Made by a program: the position numbers and the translations under genes. Below are positions 16,645-25,241 of a DNA stretch of 64,000 bases, piece after piece; the stretch's first letter is position 1, and each line of letters opens with the position of its first letter. Origin of the DNA: Haliea sp040221975 (GTDB lineage Bacteria; Pseudomonadota; Gammaproteobacteria; Pseudomonadales; Halieaceae); the NCBI GenBank assembly GCA_040221975.1, contig JAVJWR010000029.1, forward strand, positions 62,001-126,000. The letters are read 5' to 3'. The notes under the pieces were generated by a model. That model was not told where the DNA came from, did no database searches, and was given only the letters and a program-made list of their open reading frames with translations.

Positions 16645-17474
16645 GGCATCCAGGCGCCGCCGCTGACCGAGATCAGCTGGCCGGTGATGTAGCCGGAACG
16701 TTCCGAGGCCAGGAACAGGGCCAGCCAGGCGATGTCTTCCGGGCGCCCCAGGCGCGGGATGGGCAGGCCGCTCATGTTGTAGAGCGTGCCTTCCCGCAGG
16801 GCCTTTTCCATATCCTCGGGCTTGCCCATGGTGTCGAAGCCAAAACGGTTCCAGAAACTGCCCTCACCCACATCCTGCTCGTCATGGGGCACGATCCAGC
16901 CCGGGCAGATATTGTTCACTCGCACACCCTTGCCCGCCCACTCCCAGGCCAGGCCCTTGCTGAAACTGTTGACGAAACCCTTGACGCCACCGTAGTGCAC
17001 GACGTTGGCCGCCGCCTCGCCGAGCAGGGAGGAGTTGGAGGAGATGTTGATGATGCTGCCGGTCTGGCGCGAGAGCATGTTCCCGGCCACCGCCTGGCAG
17101 CAGTTCACCACTCCGTCCACGTTGAGGGCGATTTCCCAGCGCCGCGCTTCGGCGTCGAGATTTTCGAAGTCGGAGGGGTGGGCGACGCCGCCGGCATTGT
17201 TGACCAGCACATCGACCGGCCCGAACTCGGCATTGGCGCGTGCCACCATGGCGTCCACGCTGGCGCGGTCGGTGACGTCGGTCTGTACCGCCAGCACCTC
17301 CCCGGGCAGGCCCATTGCCGCGGCTTCCGCGGTGAGCTTTGCACCGGTGGCGACGTCCCGTGACGCGCTGACCACATTCAGCCCTTCGCGGGCAAATTCC
17401 AGTACCAGGCCGCGGCCGATGCCGCCGCTGCCGCCGGTGATGACGGCGGTCTTGCCTTGCAGTTGCAGATCCAT
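16641..17474 (-). CDS. SDR family oxidoreductase
   Basis: A 277-residue SDR with TGGSGGIG, VNNAGGV, catalytic Ser in ISSNSSLLG and YGGVK in place of the commoner YxxSK. The C-terminal region is longer than average, with an insert around residues 185-225. An AGGAGGA site lies 7 bases before the start at 17474. It lies 14 bases after the DUF1214 gene and overlaps the sulfotransferase, so the genes at 18685-15397 form one transcript. Expected to be NAD(P)-dependent. Substrate unknown. Confidence 0.88.
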   Translation of the reverse strand: MDLQLQGKTAVITGGSGGIGRGLVLEFAREGLNVVSASRDVATGAKLTAEAAAMGLPGEVLAVQTDVTDRASVDAMVARANAEFGPVDVLVNNAGGVAHPSDFENLDAEARRWEIALNVDGVVNCCQAVAGNMLSRQTGSIINISSNSSLLGEAAANVVHYGGVKGFVNSFSKGLAWEWAGKGVRVNNICPGWIVPHDEQDVGEGSFWNRFGFDTMGKPEDMEKALREGTLYNMSGLPIPRLGRPEDIAWLALFLASERSGYITGQLISVSGGAWMP

Positions 17475-17488
17475 GTTGTGTCCTCCTG

Positions 17489-18685
17489 CTAGACGCCGAA
17501 GCGCTGAATCACGCCGCGGCGGCGGGCGGCGATTTGCTCACAGCGCTCCGCGGGGGTCACTTTCTTTGCGTTGGCGGGCAGGTGCCGGTCGAGCTCCGCC
17601 AGCTTGACCTGGGTAGCCTGGGGCAATGGGTAGTGGTCGGCCTGCATCCAGCGCACGGTGACATAGCCTTCGTGGAATCCGGCGGGATCCAGCCAGTTGG
17701 CGTGGCCGGTATCCACGTGGGCAATCACCAGGATCAGCTCCCCGTCGTCCTCAATCCGGGCGTAGTGGCAATTGGTATTGCTGAGGATGCTGCGGTAGTC
17801 CATCGAGCACCACCAGTAGTTGCCGAATTCCACTGCCCAGTAGTGCGCTTGCGGTGGCGTCACGCGGACGATGATGGCCTCGTCCGCGGGCAGCTGCCAG
17901 TAGGCAATCAGGGGCTCGCCACCGGGGGTGGCGTCGATGGCATTGTCATCGAGTTGGCGGTAGGAGAGGAAGGTGTTCGGGCGCACCTTCCAGCGCTCGA
18001 TCATGTCTGCCCAATAGGTAAGGGAATCGCCGACCCAGCGGGATACGGCGTCCAGGCCGCGCGCCAGGCGCTCCTGGTCCATCACCGGCTTCGGGGCCGG
18101 TGCGCCGCTGATACGGTCGATGCTGGCGTGCATGGGGCGTTCGTTTTCCCAGTCGGCGAAGAACTGGCGGAAGGTGATGCGAAAGGTGTCCGGCGAGGTC
18201 TGCAGCCAGTTGCCGGGGTGCGGGTCGGGACTGCAGATCAGCTCGAAACGGCCATCCGGCTCCACCTGCAGATCCTGGCCAAACAGGGCGTGGGCCACAC
18301 CACCGCCCCAGGGCGTGTTGCCGGTTTCCACGGCGGTGACGGCAAAATAGCGGGCGCTGCCCCGGTTGCCGTGTATGCGATAGGTGTCGGTGCCGTTGAT
18401 CGGGGCGCCGACATAAACGGCGTCGGGATTGTCGCCGCCCTGCTTGCGAATCGGGTCGAAGTAGTGGAGTAGCTCCGGGTGCAGGGGGTCATCATTCTCC
18501 AGGAAGAATTGCATGCCGAGGCCAATGTTCTGGGCCAGGCAGCGGAAGCCGGCGCTGCGGCTGAGATCGCCCGCTGGCACACCGTCGCGGAAGGGAATGC
18601 GCCCGGCGGCCTTGAGCTGGTCGCAGAACTGGTCCCAGGCCTTAACCAGCTGCTGGTCCCGAGAGCGGTGGTCCGGATTGCTCAT
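17489..18685 (-). CDS. DUF1214 domain-containing protein, cytosolic form
   Basis: A 398-residue protein without a signal peptide. It resembles DUF1214-type proteins that lack the DUF1254 half: RYFAVTAVETG, then FELICSPDPHPGNWLQ, and PQAHYWAVEFGNYWW followed by a double-Tyr/Asn region near residue 300. The family is of unknown activity but is common beside SDR, LLM and sulfotransferase genes in marine proteobacteria. The start at 18685 has AGGAGTGA upstream. It heads a five-gene minus-strand run and is divergent from the exported DUF1254/DUF1214 protein at 18876, across 190 bases that probably hold both promoters. Confidence 0.75.
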   Translation of the reverse strand: MSNPDHRSRDQQLVKAWDQFCDQLKAAGRIPFRDGVPAGDLSRSAGFRCLAQNIGLGMQFFLENDDPLHPELLHYFDPIRKQGGDNPDAVYVGAPINGTDTYRIHGNRGSARYFAVTAVETGNTPWGGGVAHALFGQDLQVEPDGRFELICSPDPHPGNWLQTSPDTFRITFRQFFADWENERPMHASIDRISGAPAPKPVMDQERLARGLDAVSRWVGDSLTYWADMIERWKVRPNTFLSYRQLDDNAIDATPGGEPLIAYWQLPADEAIIVRVTPPQAHYWAVEFGNYWWCSMDYRSILSNTNCHYARIEDDGELILVIAHVDTGHANWLDPAGFHEGYVTVRWMQADHYPLPQATQVKLAELDRHLPANAKKVTPAERCEQIAARRRGVIQRFGV

Positions 18686-18875
18686 GCGCTCACTCCTGTT
18701 TTTTATTGAGTGGCCATCGTGGGCCGTGTGATCGCCGCTGGCAAGAAGGCCACCTGCAAATGCCCCGGTGTTGGTCTATATCTTTAGTCCAGATCACCAC
18801 TTGCCGGCTACAGCACTGTTGTAAACCGGCCCGCTGGATTACGGTTTCGCCTCAATACGTTGACGAGGATATCCT

Positions 18876-20315
18876 GTGAGCCAACTGAAGCCAGCCCCCG
18901 GGTCTGGATTTGGCAAACGAATGCGCTACCTCTGTGCCATCGCACTCTGCGCCGTTCTGGCCGGGGCTGGCGGCCGCGCAGTGGTAGCCGCGGAGTCCTC
19001 TGCATCCAGGGTGGACCCCGCAGCCATTGTCGAGCATCGGCAGCAGGCCCTGGCCTATGTGTCTGGCCTGCAGGCCTATTTCTACGGCTACCCTGTGGTC
19101 GACTACCTGCGCGTGATGCGCGATCAGATCACGCCGGATCGGGATCCGGGTGGTGTCTATGCCCCGGTCAACCAGATAGCCTTCCAGGACAACCTCGCCG
19201 AGCCGGGTGGGCTCTATGCGGGACGGGGGCCGAATACCAGTACCCTGTATTTTACCGCCTGGCTGGACCTGAGCGATGAGCCGGTATTGATTGAAACGCC
19301 GGATACGGCCGGTCGCTACTATGTGCTGACCTACGCGGACATGTACTCCGAGGTAGAGCACAGTGGGCGCCGGACTACCGGTACCGGCGCACAGAAAATT
19401 CTCGTGGTCGGGCCGGACTGGCGTGGCGAAGCGCCTGAGGGCGTAAGGATCATGCCCATGCGCACCCGTTACGCCTATCTGCTGGGACGGGTGCTGGTGG
19501 ACGGCCCCGATGACCTGGCAGCGGCGCGACAGGTGATGTACGGCTTCCGCATGACGGGTACCGAGCGCTCTCCCGCGGACTTCGCACTGCCAGACCGGGC
19601 GGCACTGACATCGCTGGCCTTTTTCGAGGTGCTCAACCGTTTTCTGCGCGAGACTCCCCGCATCGGTGGCGAGGAGCTGCTGATGGCGCAGCTGGACCAA
19701 ATCGGCATCGGACCCGGTGCGGAGTTTTCGGCGCGGAATCTTCCCGCAGGGATACGACGCGGACTGGAACGGGCAATCGAGGATGGTCATCGCATCCTGG
19801 CAGATTCGCCACTGGCGGCGCCGCCGGTGACTGGCTGGAGTACGCCGGGTCAGGAGACCTATGGCGTCTATGGTCACGATTACCTGCGCCGCGCCATGGT
19901 CGAGTTTCACGGTTTTCTCGGCAATCGAGCCGAGGAGACGATCTACTTGTCGGCCCTCACCGACGCCGCGGGTGCGCCGTTGGTAGGCAGCAACCGCTAC
20001 GAAATCGTGTTCCCTGCCACCGGGTTGCCGCCAGCCAATGCTTTCTGGGCACTCAATGTCTATGATGCACGAACCGTTGACCTGATCCCCAATGCACAAC
20101 GACGCTATGCGGTGACGGATCGCATGCCCGACCTGAAGCGACGCCCTGACGGCTCGGTGGTGGTGCGGCTGCAGCAGGATCAACCCGTTGCCGGCGATGT
20201 CAATTGGCTACCGGTGAACGACGGGCCGTTGTTTGTGACCCTGCGTTTCTTCGAACCGGCGCCGGAAGTACTCGCTGGCGATTATTCACCTCCCGCGATC
20301 AGGCGTTTGCCCTGA
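18876..20315 (+). CDS. exported DUF1254/DUF1214 domain protein
   Basis: A 479-residue protein starting with GTG at 18876 (GAGGAT upstream). A Sec signal peptide covers residues ~15-40 (MRYLCAIALCAVLAGAGG). DUF1254 occupies ~55-210 (AYFYGYPVVDYLRV, LYFTAWLDLSDEP) and DUF1214 ~350-470 (RYEIVFPATGLPPANAFWALNVYD, then FVTLRFFEP). Such proteins are predicted to be periplasmic or surface beta-rich proteins of unknown role. It heads a likely three-gene operon with the SDR at 20353 and the DegT-fold gene at 21159. It may handle the substrate outside the cytoplasm. Confidence 0.85.
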   Translation: MSQLKPAPGSGFGKRMRYLCAIALCAVLAGAGGRAVVAAESSASRVDPAAIVEHRQQALAYVSGLQAYFYGYPVVDYLRVMRDQITPDRDPGGVYAPVNQIAFQDNLAEPGGLYAGRGPNTSTLYFTAWLDLSDEPVLIETPDTAGRYYVLTYADMYSEVEHSGRRTTGTGAQKILVVGPDWRGEAPEGVRIMPMRTRYAYLLGRVLVDGPDDLAAARQVMYGFRMTGTERSPADFALPDRAALTSLAFFEVLNRFLRETPRIGGEELLMAQLDQIGIGPGAEFSARNLPAGIRRGLERAIEDGHRILADSPLAAPPVTGWSTPGQETYGVYGHDYLRRAMVEFHGFLGNRAEETIYLSALTDAAGAPLVGSNRYEIVFPATGLPPANAFWALNVYDARTVDLIPNAQRRYAVTDRMPDLKRRPDGSVVVRLQQDQPVAGDVNWLPVNDGPLFVTLRFFEPAPEVLAGDYSPPAIRRLP

Positions 20316-20352
20316 GTGCCCATTCCTGCCGCCACACTGGAGAATCAGGCCC

Positions 20353-21123
20353 ATGCGTGAACGACTCAATAACAAGGCCATCATCGTCATCGGTTCCGGC
20401 ACCGGCATTGGTGCCGCGACCGTCAAGCAACTCGCGGCCGAAGGTGCCCAGGTCTGCGCGGCGGACATCAATATCAATGCTGCGAACAGCGTCGCGGAGG
20501 AAGTCACCGCGGCGGGTGGGAGCGCCTTTGCCCTGCCCGTTGATATTGCGGATGAAGCTTCGGTCAATGAAGCTGTCGGCCTCGCAGTTGCCCGCCTGGG
20601 TGGCCTGGACGGCGCCCATGTCAACGCTGCGGATCTCCGTGTCATCTTCGAAGACAGTGATGCCCTGGCGGAAGACCTGGCGGTGTTCGACCGTACCCTG
20701 CAGGTGAATCTGCGCGGCCATCTGCTGTGTACCCGGGCTGTATTGCCACATCTCCTGCAGCGTGGCCAGGGGGCGATTGTCTACACCAGCTCCAGTGCCG
20801 CGGATGTGGGGGAGAACACCCGCCCCGCCTACGCTGCTGCCAAAAGTGGCCTCAATGCCCTGATGCGTCACGTCGCCTCCCGCTGGGGCCGCGAGGGAAT
20901 TACCGCCAACTGCGTGGCGCCAGGGTTTGTATTCACGCCGGAATTGCAGGCCAGTGGCCAGGTGCCGCAGGCTCTGCTGGACGGCATGCTGGCGCGCATA
21001 CCCGGAACCCGTCTCGGGCAGGTCGAGGATATTGCGGGGGTCGTTGCCTTGCTGCTGTCGGAGCAGGGGCGCTGGATCAATGGTCAGGTCTACAACATCA
21101 ACGGCGGAGCGCTGATGCGCTGA
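20353..21123 (+). CDS. SDR family oxidoreductase
   Basis: A 256-residue SDR with GSGTGIG, catalytic Ser in TSSSAADVG and YAAAK. The usual NNAG motif is altered to HVNAADLR, so the central strand is atypical. The C-terminus reads NGQVYNINGGALMR. A GGAG site lies about 12 bases upstream. It follows the DUF1254 gene by 37 bases and precedes the DegT gene by 35 bases, so the three are probably co-transcribed. Likely NAD(P)-dependent; substrate unknown. Confidence 0.88.
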   Translation: MRERLNNKAIIVIGSGTGIGAATVKQLAAEGAQVCAADININAANSVAEEVTAAGGSAFALPVDIADEASVNEAVGLAVARLGGLDGAHVNAADLRVIFEDSDALAEDLAVFDRTLQVNLRGHLLCTRAVLPHLLQRGQGAIVYTSSSAADVGENTRPAYAAAKSGLNALMRHVASRWGREGITANCVAPGFVFTPELQASGQVPQALLDGMLARIPGTRLGQVEDIAGVVALLLSEQGRWINGQVYNINGGALMR

Positions 21124-21158
21124 TCTGCGTTGCCACCAAACTGTCGAGAGGATAAAAC

Positions 21159-22376
21159 ATGAGACTACCCCCGAGAGAGATCCGCTACGGCGGCGCCATG
21201 CTCGACCAGAAGGAAATCGACGCGGTGGTAAAAGTGATGGAGACCAGCATGGTGGTCGCCGGCCAGACCTCCACTTTCGAGAGTCGCTGCGCCAGGCTGC
21301 TGGGCAAGGAGTACGGGGTGATGGTCAACTCGGGCAGCTCGGCGCTGCTGCTGGCAGTACGCCTGCTGGACCTGCCGCCCGGTTCCGAAATCCTGACCCC
21401 GACCCTGACCTTTGGCACCGACATCTCCAGCATCGTGCATAACGGCCATATTCCGGTGCTGGTGGACGTGGAGCCCGACACCTACCAGATCAACATCGAC
21501 CGCATTGAGCCGCTGATCACGGCAAACACCAAAGCCATGCTGGTACCGAATCTGGTTGGCGGCATGCCCGACTGGGACCGGCTGCGGGCCATCGCCGACA
21601 AGCACGGCCTGAAAATCATCGAAGACAGCGCCGATACCCTGGGCGGTACCTTTCGCGGTACCCCCGCTGGCACTCGCAGTGACATCAGCATCACCAGCTT
21701 TTCGATCTTTCATATCATTACCTGCCTCGGCAATGGCGGCCTGGTGGCGGTCAATGACCCGGCGCTGTGGGACCGGGCCCTGATGCTGCGGGCATGGGGC
21801 CGCTCCTCGGAGAAATACCTGTACGGCTCCCGGCAGCAGGACAGCGATGGCCGCTTTCTGGAGGACCTGGGCGACATCGAGTACGACGGCATGTTCATCT
21901 TCGAGGAGCTGGGCTATGGCTTCATTCCGAACGAGGCCGGCGCCGCTTTCGGCCACGAGCAGCTGAACAAGCTGGACGAGTTTACCCGGCTGCGCCAGGA
22001 GCGCTTCCGCCGGCACGACGAGTACATGGACAGTCGCAGCGAGTACTTCATCAAGCCGCGCGTGTCCGGGGATGTCTTCACCACCTGGATCTGCTACCCG
22101 GTGATGCTGCGCCCGGAACTGGGCTGGAGCCGCCGCAAGCTGCAGGTGCATCTCGAAGAAGCGGGCATTTTCACCCGGGTGATCTTCTCTGGCCACGTGG
22201 CCCTGCAGCCGATGATGAAGGAGGTGAACTACCGCCTGGACCCGGCCGGTTATGCCAACGCGGAGCGGGTCATGCGCCATGGGCTCATGCTGCCCTGCCA
22301 TCCGACCATGACCACCGAGGACTGCCAGTACCTGTATCAGGTGCTGGATGACTTCATCGAGCTACAGTCTCGGTGA
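21159..22376 (+). CDS. DegT/DnrJ/EryC1/StrS-fold enzyme with His at the PLP-lysine position
   Basis: A 405-residue PLP enzyme of the sugar aminotransferase superfamily. The substrate/PLP loop SGSSALLLAVRLL and the IIEDSADTLGG motif are intact. Where aminotransferases have the Schiff-base lysine (pattern SFxxxKxxxxGxGG), this protein has SFSIFHIITCLGNGG, so residue 185 is histidine. A His here is known from ColD and from CDP-4-dehydro-6-deoxyglucose 3-dehydrase (E1/RfbH), which remove C3-OH of a keto-sugar. It is thus probably a dehydrase, not an aminotransferase. The start at 21159 has GAGAGGA upstream. No nucleotide-sugar genes are nearby, so the true substrate is open. Confidence 0.85.
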   Translation: MRLPPREIRYGGAMLDQKEIDAVVKVMETSMVVAGQTSTFESRCARLLGKEYGVMVNSGSSALLLAVRLLDLPPGSEILTPTLTFGTDISSIVHNGHIPVLVDVEPDTYQINIDRIEPLITANTKAMLVPNLVGGMPDWDRLRAIADKHGLKIIEDSADTLGGTFRGTPAGTRSDISITSFSIFHIITCLGNGGLVAVNDPALWDRALMLRAWGRSSEKYLYGSRQQDSDGRFLEDLGDIEYDGMFIFEELGYGFIPNEAGAAFGHEQLNKLDEFTRLRQERFRRHDEYMDSRSEYFIKPRVSGDVFTTWICYPVMLRPELGWSRRKLQVHLEEAGIFTRVIFSGHVALQPMMKEVNYRLDPAGYANAERVMRHGLMLPCHPTMTTEDCQYLYQVLDDFIELQSR

Positions 22377-22480
22377 AGGGGAGAGTTGGATCGGGGAGGG
22401 GCGCTGCCATCCATGCCCGGGCTTGTGCCTTTCAATACCAGGCGGCGACCTTCCTGGTCCGGGCTCGACATTGGGCGATG

Positions 22481-22714
22481 TCACTCCGACTTGCGGTGCC
22501 AGTTTCCATCATCGCCCTTGGTATAGACCTCCTTCACCGCAGCCCAGGCAACTTTGTGCGCCGCTTCCTCCCGACTGCTGCTGCCACGTCGATCGTCCGG
22601 ATCCCTGTATTCGTCCCAGGCGCTGTTGAAGGCCTTCTGATAGATCTTCTGGCCGTGTTTCGGAACGTGGTCCCGGACCGCATCTGGAAGTTCAGTGATC
22701 TTGTCATAGGGCAT
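22481..22714 (-). CDS. ChaB family protein
   Basis: A 77-residue protein with the ChaB pattern: MPYDKITELPDAVRDHVP, then AWDEYRDPDD, AHKVAWAAVKEVY and a terminal basic end. The family is small, cytosolic and named from the E. coli ChaA cation antiport regulator; its exact role is not settled. It has GAGGAG 7 bases before the start at 22714. It stands alone, convergent with the DegT-fold gene and divergent from the DUF4112 gene at 22932. Nothing indicates that it belongs to the adjacent pathway. Confidence 0.9.
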   Translation of the reverse strand: MPYDKITELPDAVRDHVPKHGQKIYQKAFNSAWDEYRDPDDRRGSSSREEAAHKVAWAAVKEVYTKGDDGNWHRKSE

Positions 22715-22931
22715 GGGGGTCTCCTCGGTCAGGCCTGCCAGCCACTGCGACGCATGGTTGCCGCGTGGGCCCGCGGTTACGCTTTGACATTGGATTTCCA
22801 GTCCCGATGGTAACGCAGCGGTCTTTCAGCGCAAGGCCCAGAGCGGGTACGGAAATGGAGTTGTGCGAGCCCGGCAACCATGCGGCGATGACGTGGGCGC
22901 CAGTGTCTGCGAAGCTCTCTTGGATAACATC

Positions 22932-23414
22932 ATGACGACCAACCACAGTGGCAGCAAGAGTGACAAGAGCCGTCTTTTGGCCCGCTACGCGTGGCTGCTG
23001 GACAGTAGTATACGTCTCCCCTTCGGCCGCAGTATCGGACTGGATGGCATCATTGGGCTGATTCCGGGAATCGGCGATGCCCTTGGCGCTATCCTGTCTT
23101 CGGTAGTGATATTCAGCGCCTGGCGCATGGGCGTACCGGGCGCAATCCTGTTGCGGATGTCTGGCAATGTTGCCATTGAAACGGTTATTGGAGCCGTTCC
23201 CGTTATTGGCGATCTATTTGATTTCGTATTCAAGGCCAATCAGCGCAATGTCCAGTTGTTGCAGCGCTTTGAACGTGACAATCGCTCAGTCCAGCAGCAG
23301 AGTCGGTGGGTACTTGCCGTGACCGGGATCGTTATCATCCTGCTCCTGGCGATCTCGGTCACCGGGGTCGCCTTTCTTGGTGTCGCCCTGGCGCAACTGC
23401 TGGCAAGCCACTAA
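22932..23414 (+). CDS. DUF4112 domain membrane protein
   Basis: A 160-residue protein. The central segment LDGIIGLIPGIGDALGAILSSVVIF and the repeat IGAVPVIGDLFDFVFKANQRN are the hallmark of DUF4112 membrane proteins. A third hydrophobic segment lies at the C-terminus (VLAVTGIVIILLLAISVTGV). It would sit in the inner membrane. Function unknown. The start at 22932 was set at MTTNHSG; no strong ribosome site is visible, so the exact start is uncertain, and the frame is open back to 22863. Confidence 0.85.
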   Translation: MTTNHSGSKSDKSRLLARYAWLLDSSIRLPFGRSIGLDGIIGLIPGIGDALGAILSSVVIFSAWRMGVPGAILLRMSGNVAIETVIGAVPVIGDLFDFVFKANQRNVQLLQRFERDNRSVQQQSRWVLAVTGIVIILLLAISVTGVAFLGVALAQLLASH

Positions 23415-23760
23415 CCGCTGATTGTTTGCGCTCGCAAAGAATTCCACTGATTTAACGTAGAGGCTGTCATCAACTCCAAGCCGCACAGAGCAACAAATGC
23501 TGCCGCTCGGAACCATCGCAACGACTACGTACACCAATTGCCACAGTGAAGGAGTTCACATGGAAGTCGACCAGGAAGCGCTGAAAAATTCCCGCAGTAC
23601 GAGCGCAGCATTGTCACAAGGTCAGCGCTGAATCCGCGACCCGGGAATCGGCAGAGGACATGGTTGCGCAGCTCGCGGCGAAAGCGGGTCGGCATAGGCG
23701 TGAAAATCGCGCATAATGCGATCAGACTACGGCAAGAAACTGTCGCAAAAGGAGCTGACA
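23415..23760. other. intergenic region with no convincing gene
   Basis: These 346 bases lie between the DUF4112 gene and the VOC-family gene. A 23-codon frame at 23560-23631 (MEVDQEALKN...) has a good AAGGAG site 6 bases upstream, and another frame runs on past its end, so this may be the start of a gene broken by a frameshift. The piece is too short to identify. The VOC gene promoter is probably in the last 100 bases. Confidence 0.4.
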
Positions 23761-24237
23761 ATGACGCAAGATCCCGCGCTTGAGGCCCTGGGCCTGCCGC
23801 CCATCGACCAGATCGGCTTTGTGGTAAAGGACCTGGACACGTGGGCGCGCCAGTTTGGTCCGGTGTTCGGCCCGTTCACCTATATGGACGGTTCGGTACA
23901 GGCCGCCGACTTTCGCGGCCACAGCGAGGATGTCAGGCTGAAGATTGCGTTCGGCAGCAGTGGCGACCTCGAGATTGAGTTGATCCAGTGGCTTGACGGC
24001 ACCAGTCCTCACAGCGAGTTCATCCAGTCCGGCCGTGAAGGGCTGCATCACCTGCGTTACCGGGTAACGGACACGGATGCCTGGATTGAAAAGCTTGCGA
24101 CCGTCGGTTACACCCCGTACTGGTACAAGCGCTGGAATGCCGACACTGTGTTTGCCTACCTGGAACATCCGGAGTTTCCGCTTTACCTGGAGCTGTTGCA
24201 GATGCCGGAATCTGGCGCTGGCAAACCAGGTCCCTGA
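23761..24237 (+). CDS. VOC family protein (glyoxalase-like)
   Basis: A 158-residue protein with a single VOC domain: IDQIGFVVKDLDTWARQFGPVFGP, IEL near residue 75 (EIELIQWLDG), HHLRYRVTD near 100 and YLEL at ~145. The layout with an N-terminal IDQIGFVV strand resembles methylmalonyl-CoA epimerase and related metal-dependent isomerases or dioxygenases. The start at 23761 follows AAAGGAGC by 6 bases. No partner such as a mutase is adjacent. It converges on the polysaccharide deacetylase with 2 bases between the stops. Confidence 0.85.
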   Translation: MTQDPALEALGLPPIDQIGFVVKDLDTWARQFGPVFGPFTYMDGSVQAADFRGHSEDVRLKIAFGSSGDLEIELIQWLDGTSPHSEFIQSGREGLHHLRYRVTDTDAWIEKLATVGYTPYWYKRWNADTVFAYLEHPEFPLYLELLQMPESGAGKPGP

Positions 24238-24239
24238 CC

Positions 24240-25241
24240 TCAATCACCCAGCCACAGGTAGGAATGCCAGTAGAATTCTCCCGCATTGGTCCCGGTAGGT
24301 GCTGTGCAGTTGACCCGGTTGCGCCCGGCCTCGGTTGCTGGCAACTCGACCCGGTAGCGGGTCTCGTTGTCCTTCGTTACGGCAATGCTCTCACCAGCGG
24401 CGGAAAAGCAACTGATAGAGGGGATGCCGGGATCCACCAGTTCGAGCATTAGCGACGTTTTGTCGCGGTGCTCAGCCACGACCGGCAGAGGCTGGCTGTT
24501 GACTGCCAGCTTGAGGCGATCAACATCACCATGACCGGTGGCCATGGGGAAGCGCGGAATCTGTTGCGGATTCGTGTGGCGGCCGACCGCACCTGACTGC
24601 TGGGCGACGCCGTAAAGCCCGCGCCTTTCCACCATGCTTTTGAGCGCCTGAGTATACTCTCCGAAAGGGTAGGCAAAGGCGGAAACCTCCACCTTCAGCT
24701 CCGCTGCTATCCGCTGCAGGTTCTGGTCGATTTCCGTCTCCACGCGGTGGCGCCACTGCCCGTCGTTCTCCCCATCCCGTCGTCGCGCCAGGTAATCATG
24801 ACTGTGGGAGTGGCTGCCGATGTCGCCCCCCATCTCCAGCAGTTGCTGCGCTTGCCGCCAGGACATGTAGCCTTGCACCTCGTCATCAAGAGGCTGGCTG
24901 GCCAGAAACAGGGTGAAGGGCCAGCCGCGGCTGGCAAGCATCGGCGCCGCCTCGGTATACACCGACAGATAGGCGTCGTCGAAGGTGATGGCGACGGCAT
25001 TCTCGGGCAGGGGTTGGCCCGACAACCCCCTGGACAACAGTTCATTGAGAGCGATGACATTGAAGCCGTTATCCGCAAGATAGTCCAGGTGCTGCCGGAA
25101 ACGGTCGGGCGTCACGCTGGTGCTGGGGGGCGTGGACTCGCTGACGTGGTGGTAGAGCAGTATAACGCCGTGATCGCTGGCACCAGGCGCGACCGGGAAA
25201 GCGGAGAGGGCCAGCAGGAAAACCAAAAGCCGAAGCATCAT
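24240..25241 (-). CDS. polysaccharide deacetylase (NodB domain), exported
   Basis: A 333-residue protein with an N-terminal signal peptide (MMLRLLVFLLALSAFPVAPG). The NodB domain starts with ILLYHHVSE at ~28. The catalytic ITFDDA motif gives D88-D89, and the metal histidines are in GSHSHSHDYL (H144, H148 region). The last ~120 residues form a beta-rich C-terminal part. It would remove N-acetyl groups from a cell-wall or exopolysaccharide in the periplasm. The start overlaps the stop of the glucosaminidase gene, and GGAGGA lies 12 bases upstream, so they form a two-gene envelope operon. Confidence 0.88.
   Translation of the reverse strand: MMLRLLVFLLALSAFPVAPGASDHGVILLYHHVSESTPPSTSVTPDRFRQHLDYLADNGFNVIALNELLSRGLSGQPLPENAVAITFDDAYLSVYTEAAPMLASRGWPFTLFLASQPLDDEVQGYMSWRQAQQLLEMGGDIGSHSHSHDYLARRRDGENDGQWRHRVETEIDQNLQRIAAELKVEVSAFAYPFGEYTQALKSMVERRGLYGVAQQSGAVGRHTNPQQIPRFPMATGHGDVDRLKLAVNSQPLPVVAEHRDKTSLMLELVDPGIPSISCFSAAGESIAVTKDNETRYRVELPATEAGRNRVNCTAPTGTNAGEFYWHSYLWLGD

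Noticed and set aside
18852..20183. Minus-strand frame opposite the DUF1254 protein
   Set aside because: No family features; the plus-strand gene has a signal peptide and known domains.
2911..22376. Polyketide or nonribosomal biosynthetic cluster
   Set aside because: No ketosynthase, carrier protein or NRPS gene is present; the enzymes look catabolic or modifying.
21159..22376. Deoxysugar or LPS biosynthesis locus
   Set aside because: Only the DegT-fold gene fits; nucleotidyltransferase, dehydratase and glycosyltransferase genes are absent.
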